The notes: generated by a model not told the origin, from the sequence alone. Shown: positions 11,151-22,836, counted from the first letter of the stretch. The stretch: 64,000 bases of DNA from Erinaceus europaeus (GCF_950295315.1 NC_080164.1:56745296-56809295); one strand, 5' to 3'. Program-made: numbers and translations.

Positions 11151-11318
11151 TTTTTCAGAAAGTGAGAGACTGGGAAGGGAGGGTGAGAAGGAGAGGGAGG
11201 GAGGGAGAGGGAGGGAGAGGGGGGAGGGAGGGAGAGGGAGGGAGGGAGAGAGAGAGAGAGAGAGAATTAGTGTTTCCCCCAGTGCCAGAGGGAGAGGGAG
11301 AGGGAGGGAGGGATGGAG

Positions 11319-11365
<47 letters not shown>

Positions 11366-11465
11366 TAGTGCTTCCCCCAGTGCTATGGTTCTTTCATGTG
11401 GTGGCAGGACTAAACCCTGGCCCATGTGCATGGCTAATTCTGCAGGATACCAAGTAAGCTGTTTA
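11071..11465 (-). mobile_element. SINE, antisense, with (TTTC)n and (GA)n expansion
   Basis: A (TTTC)n run at about 11085-11150 is followed by a purine (GGGA/GA)n tract to about 11362, then 'gctatggttctttcatgtgg' and a diverged SINE head. The string 'tagtg(t/c)ttcccccagtgc' occurs twice, near 11268 and 11366, so part of the body was duplicated along with the microsatellite. Confidence 0.7.
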
Positions 11466-12215
11466 ATTGGTTCCTGGGCTCATCTTATGTTTAATCCAGG
11501 TCTATACACTAAGTGCCACACAGAGCCATCTTTTATGTAAACCAACTCTTCTTCTTGTATCAGACACTTTGAATTTTTAAATTCTGGTATCCTGAATGTG
11601 GAAACTGTGTGAATGGCTGTAGGGCTCCAGCATCCTGAGGCTCACCCCAGAGTAGATAACACCCAGGGGCTCTGACTCACTGGAAACACCTTTCTGAAGT
11701 CTACAGGCATAATGCAAAATAGTTCACTTAAACTCTCCCTTGAATTTGGTGGGGGACTTTGTACACATGATGATCTGTGGGCTCAAATGGCCTCTGGAAA
11801 GAGTCTCCTACCAGGGACTCCTACAGGGGACACAACACAGAGAGGAGGAGGGCATTGCAGGGAAGTTGTGTTTATGAACAGTGGGTCACTGTACATTGCG
11901 GAGTGGCAGTGATCTGTTATTAGCAAAAAGCTTATCAGAACAAAAGGGAGCCTATCTATGGCTGAGCAGCAGGGCGAGGATTTTAAAGTTTTGATGGAAA
12001 ACTAAAATTGCTCAGGAAAATCTAAACTGTTTTCTTTTCTCTACATGTGTCTTTTAAATTGAATTTCTTTTAGGCAAGAGGTATTATTTCACCCAGGACA
12101 GAGCACGGAGGGGTTTGAGTTTCTAAGATCCCACCATTTCTTTGTATGACTGTTAATGTGAGTCTCTTGGGAAATGTGCTTTCCCATGCATGTGTCCTGT
12201 ATTGTCTTTTCTTGC
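11466..12215. other. Unannotated unique DNA
   Basis: About 750 bp. Moderately GC-richer than its surroundings at 11600-11900, but no exon or repeat can be supported. Confidence 0.4.
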
Positions 12216-12309
12216 TCCCCTCCTTCCCCTCCTCCTCCTCCTCCTCCTTCTCCTTCCCCTCCTCCTCCTCCTTCTCCTTCTCCTCCTCCTCCTCTTCCTC
12301 CCCTCCTCT
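12216..12309 (+). repeat. (CCT/CTT)n pyrimidine microsatellite
   Basis: About 90 bp of almost pure C/T built from ctc and ctt triplets. Apparent proline/serine or glutamate-rich open frames across it are low-complexity artefacts. Confidence 0.9.
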
Positions 12310-13035
12310 TGACTGCAGAGGTAGCAATCCTCCTGCTATTAGCAAGATGTCTATTATAGTGTCATTAAAAAAGCCATAGTCAGTGCGAGGAATGACTCAT
12401 GTCATGGAGGACTTAATAATTCACTGTAATAAAAGTATAAAGTTTTATGATAAACCACTCTCAGGGGAGTTAAATATAATCCTTAGCAGGTCATACACTG
12501 ACTACAAAGCTTACATTTGTAATGGTAATTTGAATTTACTACATTGCCTTTAGTTTTTAAGCATTTGTGTGTCATTAGACCTTATAAATTGATTTATATG
12601 TTTCAACTCCAGTATAATTCTGCATAAAGGTACAATAAATTTTATGGATTGGAGATATGGCATCTAAAACATTTTAATAAAATTATTGTTCTAAATTCAC
12701 CTAAATGGCAATGATGAAAAGCAGCAGCAATGATATCAACACTTTAGAACTCTCCTAAATGAGGGGTGAGCTGGGAGTGGCAGCCGCAGTGGGTAGCAAT
12801 TCCCCACTTCCCCTCAGTACTTTATTCACAGATAGAGACCTCTAGGGCATTCTTGAAAGGGTGCCACTGCCATGCAGCCTGCCAGGTGGGAAACATCAAA
12901 GCTTTGGGTAATGTGCTGATGATGAGTTTGCAGGAGAGAGGAGCTGATTGTATCCCTCACTGTGGCCTTTTTGATATCGGTGGAACTAAATGGGAATGAC
13001 ATCTTTTTTTTCTCTCTTTCTTTTTTTTAAACAGC
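12310..13035. other. Unannotated unique DNA
   Basis: About 730 bp, AT-rich up to 12720, more mixed after. Nothing recognised. Confidence 0.4.
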
Positions 13036-13246
13036 ATCTTTTCTTTTAATTTTTTAAAATTATTTTTATTTATTAGATAGAGACAGCCAGAAAAGGAAAG
13101 GGGTGATAGAGAAGGAGAGAGACAATTGCAACACTGCTTCTCCACTTGCAAAACTTTTCCCCTGAAGGTGGGGACTGGGGGCTCTGACCCTGGCCCTTGC
13201 ACACTGTAACATGTGCACTCAACCAGGTGCGCCACCACTGGGCCCC
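13036..13246 (-). mobile_element. SINE-1 retroposon, antisense
   Basis: 'ttattagatagagacagcca', purine body, 'cccctgaaggtggggact', and head complement 'ccaggtgcgccaccactggg'. Confidence 0.85.
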
Positions 13247-13304
13247 AGTAAGGAAAGGAAAGGAAAATTGGCTTTATCACTGAAAGCAGATCATACAGTT
13301 CTTT

Positions 13305-13472
13305 TTAAAAATATATTTTAATTATTGCTACTGTTTGATTATTTATTTATTATTTGTTTATTTACTTTGGATAGAGACAGAAGTTGAGAGAAATAGGGCA
13401 TAAAGGGAAAGAGAACAACCCCTGCAGCACGGTTTCACTTTTTGTGAAGCTTCCCCTCTGCAGGTGCTAGGA
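13305..13472 (-). mobile_element. SINE-1 retroposon fragment, antisense
   Basis: Tail and body are present ('ttggatagagacagaagttg', 'cccctgcagcacggtttcac', 'cccctctgcaggtg') but the sequence leaves the family at about 13472, before the B box. The tRNA head is missing. Confidence 0.75.
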
Positions 13473-15475
13473 AAGTGAAATGTGAAAGTCAGTTCTGGTG
13501 TCTTTGGGGTTTCTTTCACTGTCTTGGCCTTTGACTCCTCAGGACTTTTGTCTCACCCACTGAACTTCTAAGGAGTATGTCTTAGCTACATTCCCTTTCC
13601 TCCTGTATATCAGAAAAACAAAGGGCAAATAAATTGTATTATGAAAAATGAAAACTCAGCCCCACAAAAACAAAGCTCTTATTCATTTTCACAGTCTTGA
13701 ATCCAAATTGCACAAAGGCAACTCCTAGAAGGAAAGAAGGCACCTGTCCCTCCCCCGTCCCCTGGCCCCTCCTACTCCAGTTCTGGAATCCTATTATCTT
13801 TTCATTTTTTCTTGTCATTATTATTTCAACTAGCCAGCTTAGGGTGAGCTGTGATGAACTGTATTTTCCTTGTGACTTCGCAGATTTGGGGGCAATAGCT
13901 CACTGGCTCCTGTCAGGGAGAACTTTGTTTACATTTGGCAGTGTGCTTTTAAGTTACTGAAAACAACACTGAATTTGGCTAAAAACACTTGATAAAACTA
14001 TACAGTCTGTTTTAGAGCTTTAAATAATCACCCGAGGTTTATTTATTTATTTTGTTTGTTTGTTTTTTTGTTTTTGAATGCAGCTTTCCCCAAAGCTGGT
14101 ATAATTTTGGTGTGGATCTTCAAACCTCTTTTGTATAATCCCGTGTATAGGCTTTATCATAAAGAAACTTAAAGAGGTCTCAACCTTCTTTGGTGGGCAG
14201 TTTTCATCATATTCCCTGCAACTCTTGCACATTAGAAACACTTTATCCACTCCTTGGGAGCAGGGTTCTTTGTTAGGAAAGCACTCAAATCCCAGGGGCC
14301 CTTTAGGACCCTCTGGATGTGACACTATTAAATGAAACATCCAGTTGGACAGGTGGAGGTGCAGTTCATTGAAATGATATTAAAAGTGCCTTAAAAATGA
14401 ATCTTGAAAGTGTTCCAACTGCTGGTGTGATGAAGATTAAAACCCTAGTATGCAACTAAGTACAATGAAATTGTAAAAAGAAATCCCTGATTGTACATTG
14501 ATGATGAATTGTGGGGAAGAAGGAACTAAAGGGAGAAAATTCAACCTTAACCTGGACTTCCATTCGATCTGCACAAGGCAGGGCACTGGCCAGGCTGGGG
14601 AGCTTCACTCTGACTACTGACATTTTGTGTATGTTTGCCAGAAAGTTGAGGTATTAGGCTCTTTATTCTTTTGTCTTGTCTCTACGGTTCCTTAGTGAGA
14701 CCCCATTCATTGGGGAAACTGATGATCCTTCCTAGCCGACTGAATCCACATGGATCCCAGTCACTTTCAAAGCCAGCAACAAGCAGCTCCTGACAGCTTT
14801 CAACCTGACGCTGTTGACTGGCTACGGAAGAAGGGCAAACGCTAGAAGAAGAAGAAGAAGTGAGACCCTGAGGGAACCAAAGCTAGAACTTTATACAACC
14901 TTATGCTTTGACATATTTGGAAGTTTGTGTAGAAAAGAAATTTCTGGCTGACATGGCCAATATTCAACTTGTTCTTTCCCCCAAAGCAAGCACACTCCAG
15001 GAATTCCCATTTAAAATGCAAACAACCCTGAAAAAGGGAATAGACATTTATTAGTCACTAAAGTCATGGTGAGAGAATTTGTGTCATCAGAATTTAGCAA
15101 GCTGAACAATCAGGACTTAAGACAGTGGGAGAGTTGAAATTTGATGAGTAGAAAGAATTTCTCTGAAGTTGTTGAAGCAGGCAAGCCAAAGCAAGGAAGT
15201 ATAAAAGAGGTGTGGGGTCATTATGAAGGATCCAGAAGACTGGAGTGAGGGAAGTAAAAGTATAGAGACTCTATAGAAGTAAAATAAGGAGCATCGAAAT
15301 GAATCTAATCAACCAGAACCTTTCCTAAGAATTTACCTTCAAGTGACATGAATAATCCTACTGATTTATCACTAATCTTTATTTGTAGAAATCTCATCTA
15401 ATGTCTCTGGACATTTCTTAGTCCTCTTTGGCAGATGGAACTGAACACATTATTCTTTCCACTAGCAGTACTGTG
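13473..15475. other. Repeat-poor 2-kb interval
   Basis: No SINE, LINE or DNA element is recognised here. Small simple repeats occur at 14040-14070 (TTTA/TTTG) and 14845-14862 (GAA). A 31-codon ATG-to-TAG frame lies at 14750-14845 (see findings). No exon can be asserted. Confidence 0.4.
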
Positions 15476-15648
15476 TTTATTTGTTTGTTTATTTATTATT
15501 TTGACCCTTTTCAGGTTGAGAGAGAGAGAGAGAGAAAGAGAAGCCATAGCACTGAAACAACTTTCTTCAATGTAGTGGGGGCTATTGTTGAATCTGGATT
15601 GTGTATAACAAAGTAGCACACTATCCAAGTGAGCTATTTTGCTGGCCC
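15476..15648 (-). mobile_element. SINE-3 retroposon, antisense
   Basis: TTTG/TTTA tail, GA run, 'gccatagcactgaaacaact', then head complement 'gcacactatccaagtgagct'. This is the mirror of the element at 1712. Confidence 0.75.
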
Positions 15649-15746
15649 AATACTTCACTGTGATTTGACCTCTTTAGGTAGCTCCAAAGCATTATTTTCT
15701 ACTTTCTATTCTGGGACTCCCAAGAAATCTTTTCTATACTGCTTCT

Positions 15747-16019
15747 TTTTTTAAAAAAAAATATTTATTTATTTATTCCTTTTTGTTGCCCTTGTTTTTT
15801 GTTGTTGTAGTTATTGATGTCGTCATTGTTGAATAGGACAGAGATAAATGGAGAGAGGAGGGGAAGACAGAGAGAGGGAGAGAAAGATAGACACCTGCAG
15901 ACCTGCTTGTGAAGCTACTCCCCTGCAGGTAGAGAGCCTGGGGATGGAACTGGGATCCTTATGAAGGTCCTTGTGCTTTGCCATGTGTGCCTAACCCATT
16001 GTGCTATCTTCTGACTCCC
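15747..16019 (-). mobile_element. SINE-2 retroposon, antisense (first of a serial pair)
   Basis: 'ttattcctttttgttgcc', body, 'cacctgcagacctgcttg' and 'ccattgtgctatcttctgac'. Flanked by tct(a)tactgcttct at 15733-15746 and tctacactgcttct at 16020-16033. A small deletion removes part of the 'cttcaccgcctgtgaag' segment. Confidence 0.9.
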
Positions 16020-16033
16020 TCTACACTGCTTCT

Positions 16034-16327
16034 TTTTTTTATATATAATTTTTTTAATATTTATTTATTCCCTTTTGTTGCCCTTGTTGTTTTATTGTTG
16101 TAGTTATTATTGTTGTTGTCGTCATTGTTGGATAGGACAGAGAGAAATGGAGAGAGGAGGGGAAGACAGAGAGGGAGAGAGAAAGATAGACACCTGCAGA
16201 CCTGCTTCACCGCCTATGAAGAGACTCCCCTGCAGGTGGGGAGCCGGGGTTCGAACCGGGATCCTTATGCCGGTCCTTGTGCTTTGCGCCACCTGCGCTT
16301 AACCCACTGCGCTACAGCCCGACTCCC
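16034..16327 (-). mobile_element. SINE-2 retroposon, antisense (second of a serial pair)
   Basis: Well-preserved copy: 'ttattcccttttgttgcc', 'gacctgcttcaccgcctatg', 'ggttcgaaccgggatcc' and 'cgctacagcccgactccc'. Flanked by exact tctacactgcttct at 16020-16033 and 16328-16341, the same target as its left neighbour. It is the less diverged of the two. Confidence 0.92.
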
Positions 16328-16341
16328 TCTACACTGCTTCT

Positions 16342-17197
16342 ATAAAAGAATAATACCAGGTCGGATCTATGTGCACAGTCCTATTAAACCAGAAACTGAA
16401 TGTGATCTAAGAGGAAGTCTTTGACCTGTTAATTGCAACCTTCGGAGTCTTCCGATATTGTAGTTGTTTACCTACCCAATCAGTTGGACCCCCCCCCCCC
16501 CCCCCCCCGCAACTCAAGGTATTAGACACTATTTTATTTGTAAATAACCAAATTTCTTTAACTTGAATTGGTGGCCATTTCCTACCATCTTAAATGATAA
16601 TGATTATTGCATTTTTTTTAAACTGGGAGTTGAGTCCCCAAAGAGTGATAGATACTTGTTTTATGCCAAAGTCATAGTCTATTCAAAGTGGGAAGGCTAG
16701 TAGAGAAAATGTCCTTGACATCTCCAGAGTGCAGCCTAAAGCTTGGAGCCAGAGTGCTAGATTGTAAAGACAAGTCTAGAGAGTAGGGTAGAGGAGGAGC
16801 TGGGGTAATTATGTAAATACTTTGTTAAATTCCTGCCTTTAGGCTAACTGTGGGTGGTGTTTAGAGTATCAGGCTAAATTAAAGGGAGAGAATAAAGACT
16901 TCTTATTCTGTATACATGTTGCCCAATATTGACCACAAAATGTTTCTATCCTTTCATTCCACTAACTGTCCCTAGCCCTCAGCTCAATCTAGACTTTTCT
17001 ACTCTCTCTCAAATATGGAAAGTCACTCTTTACAGACCCCTGAGTAATTCAGAGGCAGTGTGTGTGGTATAAGCTACATTATTCTATTTTTTTTGTTATT
17101 ATTATGAACTCAGATTTGACTCACAGATAATTTTCAAACATATTCTGAGATACAACACTATTTCTTAGGATTATTCCCTTTAAAGAAAAGTAAATTG
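16342..17197. other. Unannotated unique DNA with poly-C run
   Basis: Contains 20 consecutive C at 16489-16508. The rest is mixed AT-rich DNA with no recognised gene or repeat. Confidence 0.45.
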
Positions 17198-17434
17198 GGA
17201 ACCGGGTGGTGGCGTGCCTGGTTGGGTGCACATGTTACAGTGCATAAGGACCCAGGTTTGAGCCCCCAGTTCCCGACTGCAGTGGGAAAGCTTTACAAGT
17301 GGTGAAGCAGGTCTGCAGGTGTCTCTCTGTCTCTCTCCCTCTGTATCACCCCCTTCCCTCTCAATTTCTGGCTGTCTCTATCCCATAAGTAAATAAAGAT
17401 AATTAAAAAAATTAAAACTAAAAAAAAAAAAAAA
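17198..17434 (+). mobile_element. SINE-1 retroposon
   Basis: Head 'ggtggtggcgtgcctggttg', B box 'ggtttgagccccc', body ending 'ctggctgtctctatccc', AATAAA and an oligo-A tail at 17420-17434. Flanked by aaaagtaa(a/g)tt. Confidence 0.9.
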
Positions 17435-17486
17435 GTAAGTTGTGGCATTTCATGCAGTTCTTTCTATATTATTGTCTGTCTTCTTC

Positions 17487-17786
17487 ATTTTTTTTTTTAT
17501 TGCCACCAGGGTTATCACTCTGTGCTGGCACTATGAATCCAACACTCTTAATGGCCATTTTTTTTTTTGTTCTTTCATTCATTCCTTCTCCCTTCTTAAT
17601 TTTTTTAATGTTATAGGGCAGAAAGAAATGAAGAGGGAGGTGGGTATAGAGAGAGAAAGACAGACACTTGCAGACCTGCTTCACCACTCATGAAGTATCT
17701 CCCTTGCAGATGGGGAGCAGGGGCTTGAACCTGGGTTTTTGCACATAGTAATGTGTGCACTCAATTGGTTGTACCACTGCCTGGCC
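17487..17786 (-). mobile_element. SINE-1B retroposon, antisense
   Basis: Poly-T, then the complement of the SINE-1B 3' module (17500-17560, 'gccaccagggttatcactct'), a second T-run, purine body, 'cttgaacctgggttttt' and 'ggttgtaccactgcctggcc'. Flanked by cttcatttttttt repeats. Confidence 0.85.
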
Positions 17787-18394
17787 CCCTGCTTCATTTT
17801 TTTTTACTCATGAGTGTGTGTGTTGGATAACAATTAAATATATGTGGAGAAAGAAAGTATGTGACCCTCTAGGCCTGCACAATTCTCCTATTCAGGCTAT
17901 TAGTCACTTATATGCACAATTAACCAGCTGATTCTTAGATTGAAGGCTGAGGGAGCTAATTGCAGGTACAAAAATTAGACCCAGATAAAAAGAGGTTGGT
18001 CTGAAAATTTAATCTTTAAACCTCTTCTTCAGGATGACTAGGTAGTATACATATATGTATGCACATATTTTGTGCATATATGTATGTGTTTATGTTTTAG
18101 GTTGATTCATCTCTCTGATTTGCTTTCATCAGAAGTACTAAAGGCATACAGTGGAATCCCCCATTTATACCATAAATAGCTTCTACCAAATCACATTCCT
18201 TTCAAGTTCTGACAAAAGATCTTTTGCTGACTCCTTTTCTCTATATAGTTGATTTTTTCCTAAATCTAGAATCCTGCAGTTATTTATTGGAAAAAGTATA
18301 TGATGCATGTGTGTGTGTGTGTGTTTATATGTGCATGTGCATGTGGTTGAGTTATTGTTTTGTCTGGGTAGGGAACCCATATGCATGCATAGCC
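17787..18394. other. Unannotated DNA with alternating AT/TG runs
   Basis: Short alternating purine-pyrimidine runs lie near 18047-18095 and 18305-18345. No gene or interspersed repeat recognised. Confidence 0.4.
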
Positions 18395-18545
18395 TTGTAT
18401 TTAGTACCTCTATCCATTATCTTATCTTCTCAGTAACCTAGTGGGTTTGTTGGATTATTTCCACTTAACACATGGGGTAACTGAGGTTCAACCAAGTGAA
18501 GTAACCTCCCTAGGGTCACACAGCTTGTTTTAGCTCTATTTCATA
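18395..18545 (+). repeat. MIR SINE remnant
   Basis: 'gggtaactgaggttcaacca' and 'cctagggtcacacagcttgt' match the conserved MIR core (gaaactgaggcacagag...ggtcacacagc). This is an old tRNA-derived SINE of therian mammals. Confidence 0.8.
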
Positions 18546-19309
18546 TAAAGTCCTGGTTTTTTTTTTTTTTTCTTGTTTCTCTATGTAGATATGAAATGCT
18601 GGAATTCCAATAATTTCTCTTTACATCATCTCTGGAGGTTAGAGTTAGTGATAGCTCATCTACATGAGATTATGTTGTCCATGTAAAACAGTTCTAGATG
18701 TGTATTTCAGACTTTTTCATAGTGTACACAGGTGGTACTGAGCAAACTTATTTGGCATATCTGCTGTGTTTCTTTCTAACATTCTTGCTTCATTCTTTCT
18801 TCATTTATTCATTCATGCTCTGGAGGTAATGTCAGTTCTTTTTTTTTTTTTCTCCAAGGCATTCCCATTCAGCCTGGTCCTCTCTAGATAATATTCCAGG
18901 ACCTGGATCTATCCTGGAACTACCTTTTCTATTCCCACTCAGCTCCTTCCAATAAAAACCTGGCTTCAATGCTCCTGCTTTTTGGGCTGAGCTGTATGTA
19001 TTCTAGTTGACAAAATAATTCCACAAGAATGTGGAGATTCTCTGACACTAATGGATTAATAAATTATGGTACATTCACTGTCTTCCACTGTCAGTTTCCT
19101 CCTTGGAAAAATGAAGGGGTGGAACTGAAAAAGCTCAAAGATCCCACTTTTTTCAATTGCATTTTCCATCTATGATCCATGAACCTCCATGCGTTATTCT
19201 TATATTTTGACAAGGATCTTCCATACATAATGAGTCTTAATTAAGCGAATGCTCTTCCTTCTCCTCCCCCTCCCGTCTTTAAATGGAAAGCCCCAGGTTT
19301 AATGCTGGG
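18546..19309. other. Mostly unique DNA
   Basis: Contains poly-T runs at 18559-18572 and 18839-18852. A weak antisense MIR-like patch at about 19088-19150 ('cagtttcctccttggaaaaa') is present. Nothing else is recognised. Confidence 0.4.
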
Positions 19310-19662
19310 CCATCTCCCATCTCATGAGGGAATCCCTATGACCTAACATTTATGCTAATGACTCCTAAATCTGTGTTTCCAGTCTCCTATGACCTTGATC
19401 ACTGGATGTCTGCATGTAACTGTCTGCTTGCCATTTCCATTTGGGTTTCCACAATCTCTCAATATTTACTATAGGACAAAATCACCATCTCTCCATTCTC
19501 CTTAGCTGTTCTTCCTTCCTTATTTGTCATTTATGTATAATGCTACCCGCTTTGTCAATCTTTGGAGAAATTTGCTAATAGTCTTGTATTCATCTCCTTC
19601 ACAACTTGCAACAATCTGGACCAGCAAAACCCGATTTTTCTACATCTTAAAATTATTTTTCA

Positions 19663-19940
19663 GGGAGTCGGGTGGTAGTGCAGCCAGTTAAGTGCACGTG
19701 GCGCAAAGCGCAAAGACCAGCATTAAGGATCCCAGTTTGAGCCCCCAGCTCCCCACCTGCAGGGAAGTCGCTTCACAGGTGGTGAAGCAGGTCTGCAGGT
19801 GTCTTTCTCTCACCCTTTCTGTCTTCCCCTCCTCTCTCCATTTCTCTCTATCCTATCCAACAACAATGACATCAATAATAACTACAACAATAAAACAACT
19901 ATGGCAACCAAAGGGAATAAATAAATAAATATTTAAAAAT
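19663..19940 (+). mobile_element. SINE-2 retroposon
   Basis: Head 'gggagtcgggtggtagtgca', B box 'agtttgagcccccagctccc', body 'cttcccctcctctctccatt', 3' 'caacaacaatgacatcaata' and an (AAAT)n tail. Confidence 0.9.
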
Positions 19941-19954
19941 ATGTATTTTTTTCA

Positions 19955-20222
19955 GGAGTTGGGCAGTAGCACAGTGGTTAAGCACATGTGGTGTGAAGCT
20001 CAAGGACCGGCATAAGTATCCCGGTTCGAGCCCCCAGCTCCCCACCTGCAGGGGGTTTGCTTCACAGGCAGTGAAGCAAGTCTGCAGGTGTCTGTGTTTC
20101 TCCCCTTCTCTGTCTTCCCCTCCTCTCTCCATTTCTCTCTGTCCTATTCAACAATGATGACATCAATAACTACAACAATAAAAAAACAACAAGGGCAACA
20201 AAAGGGAAAATAAATATAAAAA
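19955..20222 (+). mobile_element. SINE-2 retroposon, adjacent to the previous one
   Basis: Head 'caggagttgggcagtagcac', B box 'ggttcgagcccccagctccc', 3' 'acaacaagggcaacaaaagg'. It follows the previous copy by about 15 bp. Both start after a 'tttttcagg' sequence, so one probably inserted at the duplicated target of the other. Confidence 0.88.
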
Positions 20223-20825
20223 ATTATTTTTTATTCATCCAGTATTCTTAACTCCCTATAGGACCCCTCATCTACTTTCTTAGAAATGATTGCATTGTCC
20301 TTTCACAGATTTGTTATCATCTAGTACCAAATCTTCCTGGCATATTTACCCAACAATTCGGTGAGAGAGGCAAATAAGGAACACAGATGTGTTTTTATAA
20401 AATGTAAAGTCCTCTACTACTGTGTACTATTATTATTTGTTGCATTCCAGAAATACAAAGAGCTGTTTCTGACCTTTGAACCTTTGTTCTGCTTCCCATG
20501 TTTACAATGGTCTCTTTTCTTTTATTCTTTTAAAAATAACACCTATTCTTCACGGCCTAACACAAATCCATCCCAGGTCTTCCATAAGATGATGTGACAG
20601 TCTTTTCCCTCTCTAGCATGTCTTCCTTTTAAATCCCTATGCTTCCTTCTGCTGTTATTTTTTTAATTATGCTCTTGATTTGTTATTTGTTTTCTTGCAA
20701 CATGATTTGTTCTCCATGATCAGAATATAAGGTTACTTGACAGCAGAGACCATCTTTTTCTTCTTCTCTCAAGCATATTAAAAGATGATCAAAATCACTG
20801 CATGGATAAATAGGTGGGTGGAAAG

Positions 20826-22772
20826 ATTAACCCTTCAGTGGGCTTCTGTTTCACTTAGCTTGGGATTATAAACCTAGCACATACAATCACTGTGAGAAAG
20901 GACTCCTGTGCCCCTTTGTCACAGAGGTCCAAGCTGAGGACTTGTACCTGGACCCTAAACATTTGATTTCATTCAGGAGCAGAAGGAACAAAGCTAGCTG
21001 AAATACATAAGCCAAAAAATTTATGACACTTTTCACACCCAGTGCTCTTCTTTCTCTGCTGGTGTAGCAGGAAGCCATTGTACAGTCAGGTGCAGGGGGC
21101 TGGGCAAGGTGCATGGCAAATCAGTCAGCATGCCAGCCTGCAGTATGCCTCTGCTTCACTCTAGCAGCATGATTCAGTTCATAGCCCATTGTTTCCTCTG
21201 CCCAGATGAGCACGTTCAGTTCAGCACTTTCCCAACAAATGTGGTCAGTGTCCCCTCTTGCTTATCCAAGTACACAATTGGACAATAAATGAAACCATGG
21301 AAAATCCACAGTGCCAGAGGTCTTCATTCATCGCTGATTTTAAATGAAACTTGATGCATAGGATGAAAAGAGCCATTAGCAGCAAAGAGTTTAAACTACA
21401 TTAGAAGAGGGGAGAAAATTGTCCAACATTTGGTCAGTCTGACAAGGTAAAAGGGAACATGGGATGGGGGCAAGCTATTAGGGAAGGAAAGACTTCCTCA
21501 CACAATGGCTCTGAAGAGCAGGCATGGGGTGGAATAAAGTGCCTGTGCAGGTCTGGAAATAATGCATAAATATGTGCAAAGTTACCGGGAGAGAGAACAA
21601 TTCTCTCTTTACAGTTAAAAACATTTCAAATGCCTTCACGCTTCCCACTCTTCTCCCAGTCCTGCCTCCTCCTTCCTTTGATTCTCTGCCTATAGAACTT
21701 AAAGTATATTTGAGGCGCTTAATGGGAAGCCTTCAACTACTGTTTAACAAGTCAATACTAATTATTGTTTAGCACTGGATTATGGGCCGGATCATGGAAT
21801 TAAAACAGAGCTGTTAGGACACCTTTGTACCTGGCAAAGAGTTAATGAGCACATGCTGCGTCCCTGTAGTAACTGCCAAGCTGGTTTACTGTATTTCAGA
21901 GGCACAGGAACAAAATCTAATAAGTCATCTTACTTCTTATCTCAAAGCTTCCCTTCTTAGTTAGGAAAACACACAAAACTTCACTTTAATGTTTACCATG
22001 AATTGGGAAATATTTATTATATTACTTAACATGTTGGTTGTCTCAAGTGAGTATGGGTATGTATGTTAGAGGAAGGCAAGTGTTATAAGCAAACTTGGTA
22101 TTAACAAAAGGCACTGGATAGCAGAAGGAAAGAAGGTGATTTGGCTTCTGAGACTCCCTCACCTATGTGTGTATGTGTGTGTTATGACAGCTTACATGTC
22201 TAGAAGTGGTACAGCAGGGTTTCTGACTCAAAGTTCAGTCATTTGGGATTTCTCATTAAGGGATTTCTGTAGCTAGGAAAATGGGGGTGGGGAGTGGGGG
22301 GGGAGCAAGCAGGGAGGAGCAAGGGTGAGTTATGAGCAATCGTTTATCCTGATTAGATGTCCAGCTGGGGTTGGTAGCCAGACTTCCCAACTCAATTTGC
22401 CAGATCCCTGAACAGCTAAATGGTCATAGCTTTGGGGTCCTGCTGACTGGAGTGAGATTTGAACCAGTGTTAGGGGTACAGATGACTATCCACCAAACTT
22501 GATCAGACCTAAAGACGATTTTAAACGCTTTGAAAAGTGTTGGTAAAATAAATTATTTGTATACATTCTGAAAATTTAAGTTTATGTGAAGATAAAATGA
22601 TAAATATTCTGTACATTAAGTCAAGACATATAAAATAAAATGTAGCATATTTTATTTTGCTTGCTGTTAAGACTTGCTACTTCACCAATTTACTTTATTA
22701 GAGTCACTCTGTGGAAGCTAGGAGTCCATTAAGATGTGTATCTTATGCAGCTGGTAGTACTTGTAATATTAC

Positions 22773-22775
<3 letters not shown>
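20826..22775. other. Repeat-poor interval, 2 kb
   Basis: No SINE, L1 or DNA element recognised. A G-rich stretch at about 22282-22325 is the only simple-sequence feature. 21560-21960 has balanced composition and homeodomain-like cores (ctaattatt, cttaatggg). Candidate conserved non-coding DNA, not shown to be so. Confidence 0.35.

Positions 22776-22835
<60 letters not shown>
22776..22835 (+). repeat. (CA)n microsatellite
   Basis: About 30 uninterrupted CA units, directly visible. Confidence 0.98.

Positions 22836-22836
<1 letters not shown>

Larger units (their letters stand above)
19310..20825 (+). mobile_element. L2 LINE remnant split by two SINEs
   Basis: The left part (19310-19660) has 'gctaatgactcctaaatctg' and 'ctgtctgcttgccatttcca'. 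The right part (20223-20825) has 'gaatataaggttacttgaca', 'gcagagaccatcttt' and a terminal 'ggataaataggtgggtgg'. Together they follow the order of the L2 3' region. It has no open frame. Two SINE-2 copies sit at 19663-20222. The family is recalled from consensus, so the call is moderate. Confidence 0.6.

Noticed and set aside
12070..12379. Glu-rich and Pro/Ser-rich open frames
   Set aside because: They are low-complexity translations of the (CCT)n tract.
14047..14340. 97-codon minus-strand frame in repeat-poor DNA
   Set aside because: No recognisable domain, a poly-T/TTTG end that encodes Lys/Gln, and no splice or promoter support. Judged chance.
16250..16320. tRNA-gene-like A and B boxes
   Set aside because: They are the tRNA-derived heads of SINEs, repeated dozens of times, not folded as complete tRNAs.
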